Below, in pieces: positions 25,063 to 36,370 of a DNA stretch of 64,000 bases. Under the pieces are notes generated by a model. The model saw only the letters and a list, made by a program, of their open reading frames with translations. It had not been told where the DNA came from and ran no database searches. The DNA is taken from the NCBI RefSeq assembly GCF_018873765.1, contig NC_057926.1, forward strand, positions 49,901,043 to 49,965,042. Reading direction: 5' to 3'. This DNA comes from Telopea speciosissima (Eukaryota > Streptophyta > Magnoliopsida > Proteales > Proteaceae). The number at the start of each line of letters is the position of its first letter. Position 1 is the stretch's first letter. The translations under genes and the position numbers were made by a program.

Positions 25063-25228
25063 GAGACAGGAGGGATATCCGACCACGTACTATATATTTA
25101 GGGATAAAGAACGCTAACGGGTCTCTAGGGCCAGTGTACATGTGTGAAGGCAATGAGGTGGATTGAGGCATCATGGGGGTGGGGCAGTCATTTCGCACCC
25201 CCATGAGTCTAGGCATCATTAAGAAATG

Positions 25229-25373
25229 GTTTTTGTGGGAGTGTGGCCCCTGCATGCACTTAGATATAGAGGGGGACATGACTGCCCCACCCCATGAAAG
25301 GCGAAAATGTCTACCCGGGTGATGTTTCAGTACGCTTCCATTGGCTACGCACATGGACCACGTTCCCCCATAG
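25229..25373. mobile_element. Family C MITE (GTTCTCTATGGGGGAACGTG ends)
   Basis: The left end TTTTTGTGGGAGTGTGG is matched inversely by CCACGTTCCCCCATAGAGAAC at the right end. Related copies occur at about 25438-25600, 52013-52175, 55978-56125 and 58151-58302, with fragments near 5995-6090, 13660-13800 and 54990-55130. Typical length is about 150 bp. Confidence 0.65.
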
Positions 25374-25437
25374 AGAACACTATGACAATCTTTTTCTCAT
25401 TATCAATATAATCTGACAAAAAATGATAGTTTCATAT

Positions 25438-25600
25438 ATTTTTTTGGGTGCACGTTCTCTGTTTGGGAGCGCATTTGGGCACAGGCTGCGCCCTGACACA
25501 TGGGGCGGAACAAGAGTGGGGTTTAGGTCATTCAGGGGGTAGGCCAGTCATTTTGCCCTCCCCCCATGTGTTTGGGTGCATCCTGTGCCCCCAGTGCAAG
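25438..25600. mobile_element. Family C MITE, second copy
   Basis: The sequence ACGTTCTCTGTTTGGGAGCGC with internal ACATGGGGCGG and CCCCCCATGTG matches family C. Its right end is degraded. Confidence 0.5.
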
Positions 25601-25789
25601 GGAGATTAGTTATTTTTAATATTCAATAGAAAAAGGAGGCTGTGTGTTTTTACAGGTAAAAGGAACTCTCTTCGGGAACATGCCTATGTGACCACTCTCA
25701 CTCTCATGTTTATCTCTCTAATCCACATGTAAAAAGACATCTCTATCCCTTGATGTCAAGCTAAAAGGAGATTTTACTTTACCAAATAT

Positions 25790-26029
25790 TCCTCAAGTCA
25801 CGGTGAATGAGAATCCATTCACCGTGGGGCTTCAATGTATGCGGGAAAGTATTAAAATAGTATTTTAGGAAACATATTAAAATCCTATAGGGGTTTATAA
25901 ACCCTAGGATGGTGTGGTGAACCTTCATTGTATTGGTGAAGAAAAACTTTCTCCTTTTTTTCGGGTTCATCAAAATGTAAGAGTTGTGCGCGGCAGCAGT
26001 ATTGGGTATGTTGCATTTGGTATCGAAGC
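25790..26029 (+). mobile_element. LTR end with primer-binding-site motif, Copia/TRIM type
   Basis: TGGTATCGAAGC at 26018-26029 resembles the initiator-Met primer-binding site, preceded by TGTTGCA like an LTR end. The LTR start is not clear. I treat it as a degraded remnant. Confidence 0.35.
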
Positions 26030-27138
26030 TCTAGGCAACATGCTAACCAGCTTTGGGTTCTATGAGTTCTTCTAGTTTGGTCAACTTCGGCAACGGATGC
26101 ATTGTGGTGCACCTAGTGTGTGCATTTTAGGTGCTTCACTATCCAAATAATATGCAGCTAATATTATTGGGAATAATCGCACATTGGCTAACTTTAGGAT
26201 CTTAGATGTCTTTATATACTAGTTGGATCCTTCAGCTAATAGTTCGAGCTGTTACATTATAATCTAACATGATATTATGCTACTTGTATGTTCATGTAGT
26301 AAGTTTGGAACCCTAGGTGTCTTTATATTTATATACTAGTTGAGCTCATAAGATATTTACATCAACCCCATCAGTAAGAAATTTTTTTTAGACCAAGCAA
26401 CCGATATGATTAAACTAAAACATGCCACTATCCGGTTCTTAGTTAAAATCTCGTAAAAGAAGATCAAGAGATTCACATACCAGGTGGGTGGGTCTCTATC
26501 TAATGAACTTTGTCTGCTTGTTTGTCTTCATTTTTTTGCCCTTTTAGTATGACATAATTTTCCCCAATGAAGATAATAATGTTTTTTAACATGCATATTT
26601 GAAAAATGTGGGATCCCAAAAAAAATAAATTATTCTCATCCTTCCACCCAATCTATGAGATTCTTAGTCTAGGATAACGGGGAAAGGAGAAATAAGTGAC
26701 AAGTCTATTTTAACCTACCATAGTTTTCAACTACACAGCTTTTTTATTTTGGAAAAGGGTTGAGCACGCCACCAAGGTGTCCAACATGTGTCATCCTCTC
26801 TCCTCCCTTTTTGAAAAGGATCCCCTTATCCTCCAATGTCCAACCCCCTTATTGATGTATGCCGCTAACTTATCGAAAGTTGGCAGCATTCCAAACCCTC
26901 TCCCTTATTTTTAATTAAAAGAGAAAGAGGAGGTTGGGGGAGGAAATGATCGGCCTAAGAAATTCCCACAAAAATGCCTTCTTTTTCCCTCCATGTTTGC
27001 AAATATGGACAGGCTTATGGGCCGGCCCATTTGGATCTCTTCAAAAGTTAATTGATGGAGCAATTGGGTTCCTCCCATCGAACATCTGATATGCATTTTT
27101 ATTGTCAAATTCAAAACCCAGCTAGACTTTTGTGTTTG

Positions 27139-27181
<43 letters not shown>

Positions 27182-27338
27182 GAAATAAAATGAAATTCTT
27201 GGCTCTCTCCCATTTTAAATGTTGATTGGCACCATGAATGCCTTGATAGTACTACATAGATCTGTACAAAGGACCAAAATTGGAGGGCACCATTTGACTA
27301 ATGGTGTGTTACAATGTCCGATTTGGGTCACTAATCCT
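26030..27338. other. Gene-free stretch downstream of PAP B
   Basis: AT-rich DNA with a (GA)n run at about 27140-27176. No coding or RNA feature is visible. Confidence 0.45.
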
Positions 27339-29331
27339 CTACATATCGGCGTAAAGCGGCTTCGACAAATCAAATCTGTGCAAAACCTTGCCGGAAACAT
27401 CATAAAATGCAAAATTAGCTTCAGTTTGAGTCAACTTCACAGACATGAAACCTTGCCCATCGTAGAAGAATTTCACTCCCTCTCTGTTCAATCCTTTAAC
27501 ATCACCTCTCCATGCCTTAGAACCTGCCCCGCTCGTCAAGAACTGAATTGGACTGCAATTAGAGTCACAAAATTAATTCCATTAGTATTCTTTACTTGAT
27601 AGAATTCCACTAATCTTCTCATATAGAGTTTGATCAATTAGATCATTAAGGGTTTTTATGTTTACCTATCATTATCACTAATGTGCTCCAAGCAATGATC
27701 GTGCCCGTTTATGTAAAGATCGACATTATTCGCCTAAATGATCATAACAACAATATTAGTAATGTAAATTTCATTCATGATTAAGTGTTAATTAATTTAT
27801 AATTACCTTAAGGATTGGGAGAAGTTGCTTAACAAGCTCCTCTGTGTCACCATGATGTCCGACGCTTCGGATAGCATGATGACCGACAACAATCTTCCAC
27901 TTTGCCGACGACTCGCTCAATGCCAAATCCAAATCCTATTTATTACAAAAACTTAAGTTATTAGGTGGAGATAATCTAATAGTATATGAGGATATATATG
28001 ACTATACCTCTATAACTCCCAACATGTCAACATAAATAATGCAATTCTTGTATGATACAATGTGATACCTTAAGAACATTTGCAATGTACTTCTCTCTTT
28101 TTGGAAGAACTCCTCTCCAATCATATTTATGGTCTTTCGGATCGTTGAAGTACATATCGACGAATGGATTTGTATCGACGAAGAATAATTCTGCAACTTC
28201 TGTAGAAAAGAAGATGAAATCAAAAAGTTCATTAGTTAAATTCAATTTTGAAAAATTGGAATAGGAAAGCATGGGTGGAGAGTGTTGCTTTACCTGTATT
28301 AACAAGGAAGGACTTCAAGCAAATCCATCTGCTATCGATCTTCCTAAACACATGGCTCAATTGTGCTTCAACATTTCCTCTATAGTCATGGTTACCCAAA
28401 ACTGCAATTTGAACAAGCAAAAAACTTCAATCTTGTGCCACTCTTTCACCAAGACTAGAAGTGTCAAAAGTTGGTCCTAAATGACCGAAACCAGCCCGAA
28501 CCAAAACCAATATAAACTTATTGGATCATGTTTAGGACACTCAAATTGGACAACATGGAAATAAGACATCAAACCTAACTTTGAAAAATGGGACCAAAAT
28601 CAGTATAACCCGATAAGAAACCAGTACCAGTTCAAAATTCACAAAACAAAAAAACACTTTTTTTTTTTTTCACACGTGTTAATATGGTTATTTATTGGAT
28701 CATGTTTTGGACTCACTCATTCTACCGAAACTGGCTCAAATCGATCGATTGATACCCCTAACTGAGACCAGGATTGATCCACATGGTTGAACCGCCAAGA
28801 AACCGGGTTATTCGACACTTGATTAGATTGATCAATTTAGAAACCCGGTTTGACCATCTAATGGATTATCTTCTAAAATACTTACCACTGTACCATGGCC
28901 TCTGTAGGCTCTTAGCAGTGTAGATTTTGGTGAATGACTCCTCAAATGCCACATCATCGACTCCGGTCAGCCCATTGTCATAGAAGTTATCGCCGGTCGA
29001 GACTACAAAGTTTACATCTAGCTTCTCTCCTATCCTTCCCATCTACACCAACAAAGAATGTGAGAAATTGAAACTAAAACAGAGACAAACAGAGAGAGAC
29101 AAAAAACAGAGAAAGAGAGAGAGAGAGGACCTGAAGAGCAACTTGAGATTGGTTGTAAGCTCCTCTTCTACCCCAATCTCCGATGACTAAGAAGCTGAGA
29201 GAGCCATCACCATTGGTGGTTTGATGGAATTTTGGAAGCTCTGCAACAATGGAGACCAAACAGAGATTCAAAGTAGTCATGAAGACGAGGCATAACAGAG
29301 CCATGGTTTTATTGCACAGACTTGCACCCAT
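27339..29331 (-). CDS. PAP: Purple acid phosphatase B, seven exons
   Basis: Spliced as complement(27339..27552, 27666..27733, 27807..27935, 28069..28199, 28294..28401, 28886..29042, 29131..29331), giving 335 residues. Exons 1 to 6 have exactly the lengths of PAP A (201, 157, 108, 131, 129, 68) and the last differs by 3 bp, so the two are clear paralogues. A signal peptide covers about residues 10-30. Metal-site motifs are GDWG (D52), GDNFY (D85, Y88), LGNHD (N123, H124), VVGHH (217-219) and NGHDH (251-255). The C-terminal [15 protein letters not shown] is typical of the group. Introns are short apart from intron 2 (484 bp). I chose the ATG at 29331 because it gives a normal leader; an upstream in-frame ATG at 29388 would add 19 residues. 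A TATA-like site and two P1BS-type sites lie upstream. Confidence 0.94.
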
Positions 29332-29489
29332 GGCTCTGTCTTTATGAGGAGTAAAGGAAAGGAACCCAACACAAGAACAAGGATTCAAAGCAAAATAAGA
29401 AGAAGAAAGCAGAGAAAGAGAAAAATAGAAAGAGAGAGAGAGAGAGAGAGCCTTTGTTCACCAATGTAAAAAAGATTTGCTGTTCATGA

Positions 29490-29498
29490 TTTATATAG
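29490..29498 (-). promoter_or_regulatory. TATA-like box of PAP B
   Basis: CTATATAAA on the minus strand, about 160 bp before the ATG. Between them the leader has a GA-rich run (29415-29450). Position and sequence fit a core promoter. Confidence 0.65.
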
Positions 29499-29702
29499 TT
29501 TTTTTTTTAATTTTTTGGGATTGTGTGTTTTACCACAATCTCTCCCATGTTTAACGCCTATTACTTTTCCACCGGGATAAGCGGTGAACGGCGTAAATGG
29601 GCGGTTCTCTTGTTCAGAATGACACGTGGAGAATATTTATTGGAGACAGCTCTCTCTGTTCATCAATAATGTTTTGGGTTTTGGTGGTTTCTCCATAAAT
29701 AC

Positions 29703-29710
29703 GGATATTC
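29703..29710. promoter_or_regulatory. P1BS-type site (GGATATTC) upstream of PAP B
   Basis: It matches GNATATNC, the site bound by PHR1-class regulators of phosphate-starvation genes. It lies about 370 bp before the ATG and has a partner 37 bp further upstream. Confidence 0.55.
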
Positions 29711-29747
29711 CGTGGAATATTTAGTGGAATTTGGGTTCCTTACCTCC

Positions 29748-29755
29748 GAATATTC
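29748..29755. promoter_or_regulatory. P1BS-type site (GAATATTC) upstream of PAP B
   Basis: Second GNATATNC match, about 415 bp before the ATG and a perfect palindrome. Paired P1BS sites are common in phosphate-responsive promoters. Confidence 0.55.
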
Positions 29756-29859
29756 TGTTCCATCCTGACATGCATCGATAGTTTCAATCATTCCACTCAT
29801 ATTTTCTGGATTTATCAGCTATTTTTTGGAAAAAAAAAAATAACAAAATGGACGTAAAT

Positions 29860-30325
29860 GGCAAATAAAAAGGAAAAAGAAAACGCCGTTGCCGGGGATC
29901 GAACCCGGGTCACCCGCGTGACAGGCGGGAATACTTACCACTATACTACAACGACTTGATGAGTTTATTTATTTACTTTTTAAAGAATTATAATACTAAA
30001 CTGTCTCCAAGCTAAATTTAGTTTAACTCAACTGATTCAATACTGATCCACTGGTATGATCTAAATGTAAAAAAGTAGTAACATTTTTTATTATTAAAAA
30101 GTAGGGGCAATATAGTCTGATTCAAAGCAATTTAGATCGGTATCGATCGAGACTGATCCCATTCCAATTTCTATTACCTATACCATGTCCTAGACTGGTG
30201 CCAATGGGGATCCAATTAGATACTAATAAAGAGATTTGAACCATTTAATACCAAACTTTAAAGTCATACTTATGGAGCTTCAAACTTTTGCAAATTAATG
30301 TTGTGTAGCAAACACTATTGTTAGA
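29860..30325. repeat. Segmental duplication carrying tRNA-Asp, copy 1
   Basis: The tRNA and ~370 bp beyond it (shared ACTGTCTCCAAGCTAAAT, ACCATGTCCTAGAC, GCAAATTAATGTTG) recur at 32095-32945. Copy 2 is longer because of an insertion between about 32264 and 32640. Confidence 0.85.
29884..29955 (-). tRNA. tRNA-Asp (GTC), first copy
   Basis: A 72-nt gene read on the minus strand from GTCGTTGTAGTATAGTGG, with anticodon GTC in CCTGTCACG, B box GGTTCGATCCC and the acceptor pair GTCGTTG/CAACGGC. A T-run follows directly, fitting Pol III termination, and CAA lies just upstream. The sequence appears identical to the copy at 32115-32186. Confidence 0.97.
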
Positions 30326-30589
30326 TAATATTTTCTTTTTTCTCTTGGACTAAAGAATTCAAGAATTATATTAAGAAGAAAAAGAGGATGTCCAAATTAA
30401 TGTCTAGGGCCCTAGTCATACCCAGACAGATACAAGAAACATAAAAGTGAATGGGTAATCCCACCTTCGCCAATGCCATGAGAAGAAAACCCACAACACC
30501 AACTAAAAATTTTACAAATAGTCATTGCCCCCACTCCCCCTCTCGATAATTTAGATATTTTGTCATCGAAATTTTGATGGTTCCAGTGG

Positions 30590-31355
30590 AAAGCCCTCCA
30601 ACCGAACTGCTAAAAACTTTTGAGACAGGGCAATAAAAGACTGGCGCAAGAAACAATGACTCTAGCTTCCTTCATCGCATGGCAGATCTGGGTGGCACGC
30701 AATGATGTTATTTTCAAGAGAAGGAAGTGGTCTCCGAAAGAAGTCATAGATGCAGCCCACAAAGCCCACGCTGAATTCACCCCAGCTGGTACCAAAACCA
30801 CAGGTACCTTCCACCACTGAGGTCCAGAAGGAAAGCGCAATGAACTGGCAACCCCCTCCCCAAGGATGGTTTAAGCTTAATAGCGACGCTTCGCTCAAGC
30901 CGGGAGACTACAATGGCGGACTGGGATTCATAATTTGAAACCAGCATGGGAAGTGTGTGCTTGCTGTGTCCTCCCCAATGAATTTCAAGAACATTCTTCT
31001 CGGAGAAGCGCTGGCCTTGCCCAGAGCCGTTCTACTAGCCCTGGGAGAGTGCTGCGACAGCCATTGTCCAAGCCTTACTTATACAAGACCCTGCAAAGGA
31101 TAGCCCTGTTGAAGTCCAGCCTGTTATCCAAGACATCCGACACCTGGTTACACCTTTTGAAAGATGTGTGGTGACCCATATTCCTAGGGAGACTAACAGC
31201 GTGGCTGACTCCTTAGCCCGGAGGGCACTGTCTTATTCGTGTGAGACGGTCTGGCCCAATTCCACTCCTTGGATCCTTGATCTATATTATCATGAATCCT
31301 CGGCTGTAACACGATCTTTTTCTCAATGAAGTTGTTTTTAACCAAAAAAAATAAT
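30590..31355 (+). mobile_element. LINE 3' end with RNase H-like domain
   Basis: The sequence encodes pieces of the RNase H-like domain found at the end of plant L1 LINEs: an N-terminal part around IAWQIWVARNDVIF, then GWFKLNSDASLKPGDYNGG, then IPRETNSVADSLARRALS. It is spread over more than one frame and ends in CTCAATGAAG...CCAAAAAAAATAAT, a poly-A-like tail at about 31345. The rest of the LINE is absent, so it is 5'-truncated and inactive. Confidence 0.85.
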
Positions 31356-31547
31356 CTTTTGAGACAATGAAGCTGGCTTTAATTTCATTATTTTGATGAA
31401 ACTTTTCCTTGTTTTGGTTGCTAAAAGGTTGCAAGTTGTTCATATCTATTAAATAAATATTTCATGGGTTGGTATAATGATTCATCATTTAATATAGGTT
31501 TCTTTTCCTTGGAAAATGGTCATCTATCAATAGTAACTAAATCACAG

Positions 31548-31740
31548 CTGAAAATACAATCCAGATCCTCTACTGCCGAGTTGCTTGGCTAGACCGTGCA
31601 GTCCGCATACAGTGAAACGTGCAGTGACCGCCTTGCCCTTGCTAGCTGAAAATACAATCAGATCCTCATCGCCGAGTTGCTTGGCTAGACTGCGGCAGTC
31701 CGCACACGCTGATGAAACGTGCGCTGTGACCACCTTGCCC
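31548..31740. repeat. 97-bp tandem duplication overlapping a foldback element
   Basis: GCTGAAAATACAATC...AGATCCTC...GAGTTGCTTGGCTAGAC...CTTGCCCTTGCT occurs twice at an offset of about 97 bp. Confidence 0.75.
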
Positions 31741-31839
31741 TTGCTCAAACGCCTTGTCCAAGTGAGATAAGGCAGTCATTGCGTGCCTCACTATGTCTAG
31801 GCTGCACGATCTTACTGGGCAGCTGGGCAGTAGAGGATC
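31564..31839. mobile_element. BamHI-ended foldback element, larger copy (276 bp)
   Basis: GATCCTCTACTGCC at the left is matched by GGGCAGTAGAGGATC at the right. Its left half is tandemly duplicated. It belongs with the elements at 14452 and 32445. Confidence 0.65.
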
Positions 31840-32114
31840 AATAATTATAAGCCTAATTCAAGAAACCAATTTGAGAGAGAGAGAAGAAGAAGAAGAAGAT
31901 GAAGAAACAAAAGCACTAATGTTCCATTCATGAGACATGCTTTATAAGAGAAGTGTCAAATCTGAGCTGTTTGTAAGAATATGACATAATGCCGCCATGT
32001 TAAGAACAAGGATAGAATTTGGGTGAAACCCTTTTGAGTGTTGAGGACAAAATCTATCAATCGATCGGAGAACATTTACATATCTCAATGAGGAAAGAAT
32101 TTGGAAAAACAAAA

Positions 32115-32186
32115 CGCCGTTGCCGGGGATCGAACCCGGGTCACCCGCGTGACAGGCGGGAATACTTACCACTATACTACAACGAC
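32115..32186 (-). tRNA. tRNA-Asp (GTC), second copy
   Basis: Same 72-nt sequence, anticodon GTC and promoter boxes as the copy at 29884-29955, again followed by a T-run on the minus strand. The immediate upstream sequence is CATCCA rather than CATCAA. Confidence 0.97.
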
Positions 32187-32444
32187 TGGATGAATTTATT
32201 GGTTTATTTTTTAAATAATTATAACATTAAACTGTCTCCAAGCTAAATATAATTTAACTTAATTAGGGGAAAGTTTTCATACAGCCGTGTAAGCCGTGTA
32301 TGACATCGAGTTTCACTTAATTATAGTGTGGATGTTAGTTAATGCAAAATAGTTACTTTATAGACAAGTGTTTAAATATCAACAAAGGCATATGGATCGT
32401 CCTTGACCGTGGTTTGTAATTTCATGATCGCGATCGTCAGATCT

Positions 32445-32604
32445 GGATCCTCTACTTCCATCTGCCCCCTACACACAAGCAAGGTAGAAAATATTGCCTT
32501 ACCCCCGCTCGGGCAAGGCGCTCCGATAGGGGTAAGGCGGTATTTTTTGTCGTGCTTGTGTGTGGGGCGCACACGACAATGGTGGCAAGCGGAAGTTGAG
32601 GATC
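32445..32604. mobile_element. BamHI-ended foldback element (160 bp)
   Basis: Arms GGATCCTCTACTTCC and GGAAGTTGAGGATC enclose a second stem, GCCTTACCCC pairing with GGGGTAAGGC, and CACACAAGC pairing with GCTTGTGTG. Nested within the insertion in the duplicated tRNA segment. Confidence 0.75.
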
Positions 32605-32945
32605 TCGTTGTGATCAAATAGGTATCTGTCGAGGTTGATCCCAAATATTGACCGATTTGATACTAACCCATTGGTACAATGCAAGAGTAAAAATGTAATA
32701 AAAAATGATTTTTTTTATATTAAAAAGTAGGGGAAATTTCGTTTGATTCAAAGCGATCCAGATCGATATCGGTCGAGACTGATTCTGATCCAATTTCCAA
32801 TACCTAAACCATGTCCTAGACCGGTGCCAATGCGGATCCAATTAGATATTGATAAAGAGATTCGAACCATTTAGTACTGAACTTTAGTCATGCTTTATGG
32901 AGCATGAAACTGATGCAAATTAATGTTGCAAACCAAACACTAACA

Positions 32946-33609
32946 TGTTTCATTCATGCAAAGGGATCAATTGAAGAGGTATAAGGAGTCGGCACAGCAT
33001 GATTCCAAGGGCTACCAGCAGGCCAAGATTACAGCTCTGTCAGCCTTGCTTGATCAGAGGTCTGTGGTGGAGGTGAAGGGATTTGGGTCCTCTATAGGGC
33101 GACAGAGTTTGTAGCGCATCATTCGATGACACACAGTCCAACACATAGGTGGGGAATTGGACTGCGTGCCCAAGCACTGCAGGCCTTTGAATGTTCATTA
33201 CACTCCCTATTGTGCTACAGAGGAACCCAACGCGAAGGTGAAGACCAGAGAGTTAGGGGGACTTGGCAACAATGATGACGCAGAGGGGGCCGTTGATGAG
33301 GACAAGGGCAATGACCGTGATGATGACAAGGATGACAAGGAAGCCACTGATGGGGGCAATGATTCGTAGATCTAGAATTTTCCCCTTCCCCTTCTCTTGT
33401 TGTAGCTATTTTCATTGTAAAAAGAACTCATCTTTTTTGAATAAAATGAAAATCTAGCTCTTTTCCCTCCTTCGTGCATGATTTTGATGGAGATTTGTAT
33501 GAATTGGTGGACCGAGTGCTTACATCCTGGTTAGTGTAGACATCATTTCTTTGCTTGTGTATGTACACACATGTGTTATATAATGATACTAAGTCATTAA
33601 TCTAGGTCC
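32946..33609. other. Gene-free stretch with an acidic open frame
   Basis: A 70-codon plus-strand frame (33157-33369) ends in an Asp-rich tail followed by an AATAAA-type signal near 33440. It resembles the tail of a transposon-borne protein, but I cannot assign it. No domain is visible. Confidence 0.35.
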
Positions 33610-34012
33610 TGGGGCTGCGACAGGGTCAGGTTGGGCCAGGCTTTCTAAATACCCAATCCAATCTTGAGTTCCCTTAGCTGGGCCCAGGCCCAGCCTTGAC
33701 TCGGGCCTGAAGAATCTAACCCTAACTCACCCTCAAGGCCGGTATAGACTGTCCTTGATAAGCCTTGACTAGGGGGGGTGGGGAAGGGAAATGCAGGGGC
33801 TGGGCCAGGCCGGGGAGAAGAAGAAGAAGAAGAAGAAGACAGGACTGGTCTGAGCTCAGCCCAAGGCCTCAATCCTAGTCCCACTTTGACTCAGTGTCAG
33901 AAATTGTCAACCCTGACCCACCCTTAGGGCCAAGCTATTTCAACTCAGGCCTTATTCGGGCTCAGGGAAGGCCAGGGCGGGTTCATGCTACAGGGCCAAA
34001 CTTGCACCCCTA
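33610..34012. mobile_element. hAT-like non-autonomous element, family A (403 bp)
   Basis: The ends are TGGGGCTGCGAC and TTGCACCCCTA with the family A GC-rich interior and a GAA microsatellite at 33817-33838. No target-site duplication survives. Confidence 0.55.
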
Positions 34013-35659
34013 CTTGCCTATATATGTTGATGGTGGTAAAGTTTATTAATTTAGATTTATTGTTTACTGAAAAAATGATAAAATTTCCTTTTTCTAAAGG
34101 CTTATTTGTGGGTGGATAATACTCATATACATGTAAATGTGCCCATTATATCGCCATACTATTGAGTAAAATTTTTTTTTTTGAGAAACCCACCTAAGGC
34201 TAACCAACCTGAGAAAATCTGAGACTGACTGGGGGCTTAAATAATTTTGATTGGGTTGAGCTTGGGTTGAACAATCCCAAACCTAAGGTCGAGTTGGGCT
34301 TAATTTCCTATACCTTGGGCTGGGCTCCGGCCACCCTTCCAGCCGGTTTGACTGGCCCAATGCCCACTCTTACTTCTTAGAACAGGTAGGCAAGGGTGTG
34401 GCTTAGTGCGATGATGAAAGCAAAATTCAAATTATAGACATTTCTAATCATACCCAATAAAAGAAAACAAACGATAGAGCAAAAGAATTATTAAGAGGCA
34501 AATTTGAAATTAACTTTCGGGAGAGGGTTCCCCACATTGCTCGAGTGCAGTTTCAGGCGAATAAGAGAACACCATTTGGAATCTGACAAAAGAGGGAGGT
34601 CCATTTATGACATATCACCCCGTCACATGACTAGTGATATGTGAAGGGTTGCGCAATTTCACTTTCGAGTTGGCATTGTACAAAACTTTTTCCCTTAACT
34701 TTCTATTAGTGAAAATAAGCTGGGCTGTGCATGGGATATGAGATGATCTAGGTCCATTTCACTCTTACACTATTTTGTGGACTGGGCTTAGGCCTGAAGT
34801 CAGCCCTCGGCCCAAATGCCATTAAACTCACCTTAGCTAGCCTATAAACACAGACCACTTATCATCATAGTTGCACCTCAAAGAGGCCTCACACACTTTC
34901 CATATTAGTTGTAATATTGTTTTGTTTCATCCAAAAAACCCAAAAAAATATTGTATTTCGATGGAAAACATGAAAAATCTAATTTATTGAAAATTTTCAT
35001 TTTTGTGCTTATGTTATTTTAGTTTTGTTTTGGTCCATTTTTACGATTTCATCGCTTTGCTAAATCTAGAATTAGGACACATTTCAAAATCTATGTTTTC
35101 CCAATCTCAAGATAAAGAGGTATTCTTGTAAAATTTGATGTCCTAGGCCTGATTTGGTATGATTTCTATTTCAATTTCATGGGACGATTTTTATTTCGGA
35201 AATTATTTAGTTTGATTTTTGCACCTTATTTCTGTTTTTCAGCTGCAATTCGGAGCACCATATTGCCTAGGAAAACTGTGCTCAAGTTCCTCATCCCTTT
35301 GGCTTTTCATTCTTTTCTTGTCGGATGAATGTTTTCTAGGAATCTTCTTAGATTTTTGTTGAATACTTGAATATCATGAAATGCAGTTCCTTTAGGAGCT
35401 TCTCAGAGTGGAATGAAGTTAAAATGGAACCACTTCTGCTGATCTGCGTCACTGTCCCATACCTGTTGTGGGAGATAGGTGATGAAAATAAAAATTTAAG
35501 GGATAAGGAAAATGTTGTGGCATCCTTCTTAGCGAGGAGGGGCTTTATAAAAGGGTATTGATAGTGTTGCAATCTATCCCGTACTAGGTTGGTCCAATCT
35601 AGCATCCATATACTAGATCGAGCCTCATAAATATATATTATGTCCATTGACCACCACTT
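34013..35659. other. Gene-free stretch
   Basis: AT-rich DNA. A segment at 34200-34380 looks like a further decayed family A piece. At 35560-35640 there is a decayed match to the LTR of the TRIM at 39818-40290. No gene is seen. Confidence 0.4.
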
Positions 35660-35664
35660 TTCAT

Positions 35665-35832
35665 TAGAGTTCGGTTCTTTTGCACGTATCAACAGGTGAA
35701 CGTACATGTGAGAGCCTTTTATTTTAATTTTGTTTCCATAAAAACCCCTCTTCCCCTTGTAAATAACAAAAATAGGACAGGTGGTTGGTTCTCACATGTA
35801 CATTTACCTGTTGGTACGTGCAGATGATCGAT
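35665..35832. mobile_element. Foldback MITE
   Basis: TTTGCACGTATCAACAGGTG...ACATGTGAGAGCC is matched inversely by GGTTCTCACATGTACA...CCTGTTGGTACGTGCAGA. The arms are about 45 bp with a ~75-bp middle. Confidence 0.7.
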
Positions 35833-35843
35833 TCTCTTCCTAG

Positions 35844-36370
35844 TAGGGGTGCAAGTTTGGTCCTGTCAGCCCAAACCCGCCCTAAGCCCGAATAGGGCTT
35901 GGGCTGAAATACCTGGTCCTGAGGGTGGGTCAGGGCTGGAAATTTTTGGTCGTGAGTTAGGGTCAGGTTGGACTAGGGTTGAGGCCTCGTGATGAGCCCG
36001 GCCCGGCCCAGCCCGACTTTGTTTTAAGTTATACTATGTAATATATATTGATATACTATATATATATTATAAACTTTAAATGTCATACATATTTTTGTAT
36101 ATAATATAATATATATGAAGAAAATAAGTGAATATATTTTATTATAGTGTTATTTCATATAAACCCAGCCCAATTTAGTCTAGTCCATGCATCTCTCCCT
36201 TCCCCCACTCCATGAACAGGGTCTACCTGACCCAACCATGAGGGCAGGTCAGGGTTGAAATTTCCAAGCCCTGAACCAGGGTCGGGTCGGTCATGGGCCC
36301 AGCTATGGTGACTCAGGGTTGGGCTGGGATTTTAAAAAGCCCGGCCCAACCCGATCGTGTTGCAGCTTTA
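35844..36370. mobile_element. hAT-like non-autonomous element, family A (527 bp)
   Basis: It begins TAGGGGTGCAAG and ends TTGCAGCTTTA, with the family A interior. Flanks CTTCCTAG and CGTACCAG match only 5 of 8, so boundaries are provisional. Confidence 0.55.

Larger units (their letters stand above)
32095..32945. repeat. Segmental duplication carrying tRNA-Asp, copy 2
   Basis: It matches 29860-30325 on both sides of a ~375-bp insertion. The insertion begins GGGGAAAGTTTTCATACA, like the Mutator-type MITE end at 54068, and contains a foldback element at 32445-32604. Confidence 0.8.

Noticed and set aside
24868-25354. Long Tyr-Ile repeat frames on both strands
   Set aside because: They are translations of the (TA)n microsatellite and have no protein-like context.
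33157-33369. Asp-rich 70-codon frame as a gene
   Set aside because: It has no domain, homologue or promoter that I recognise; low-complexity acidic tail, probably from an old transposon.
33610-34012. An 8-bp target-site duplication for this family A element
   Set aside because: Flanking 8-mers match at only about 3 of 8 positions, so none is claimed.
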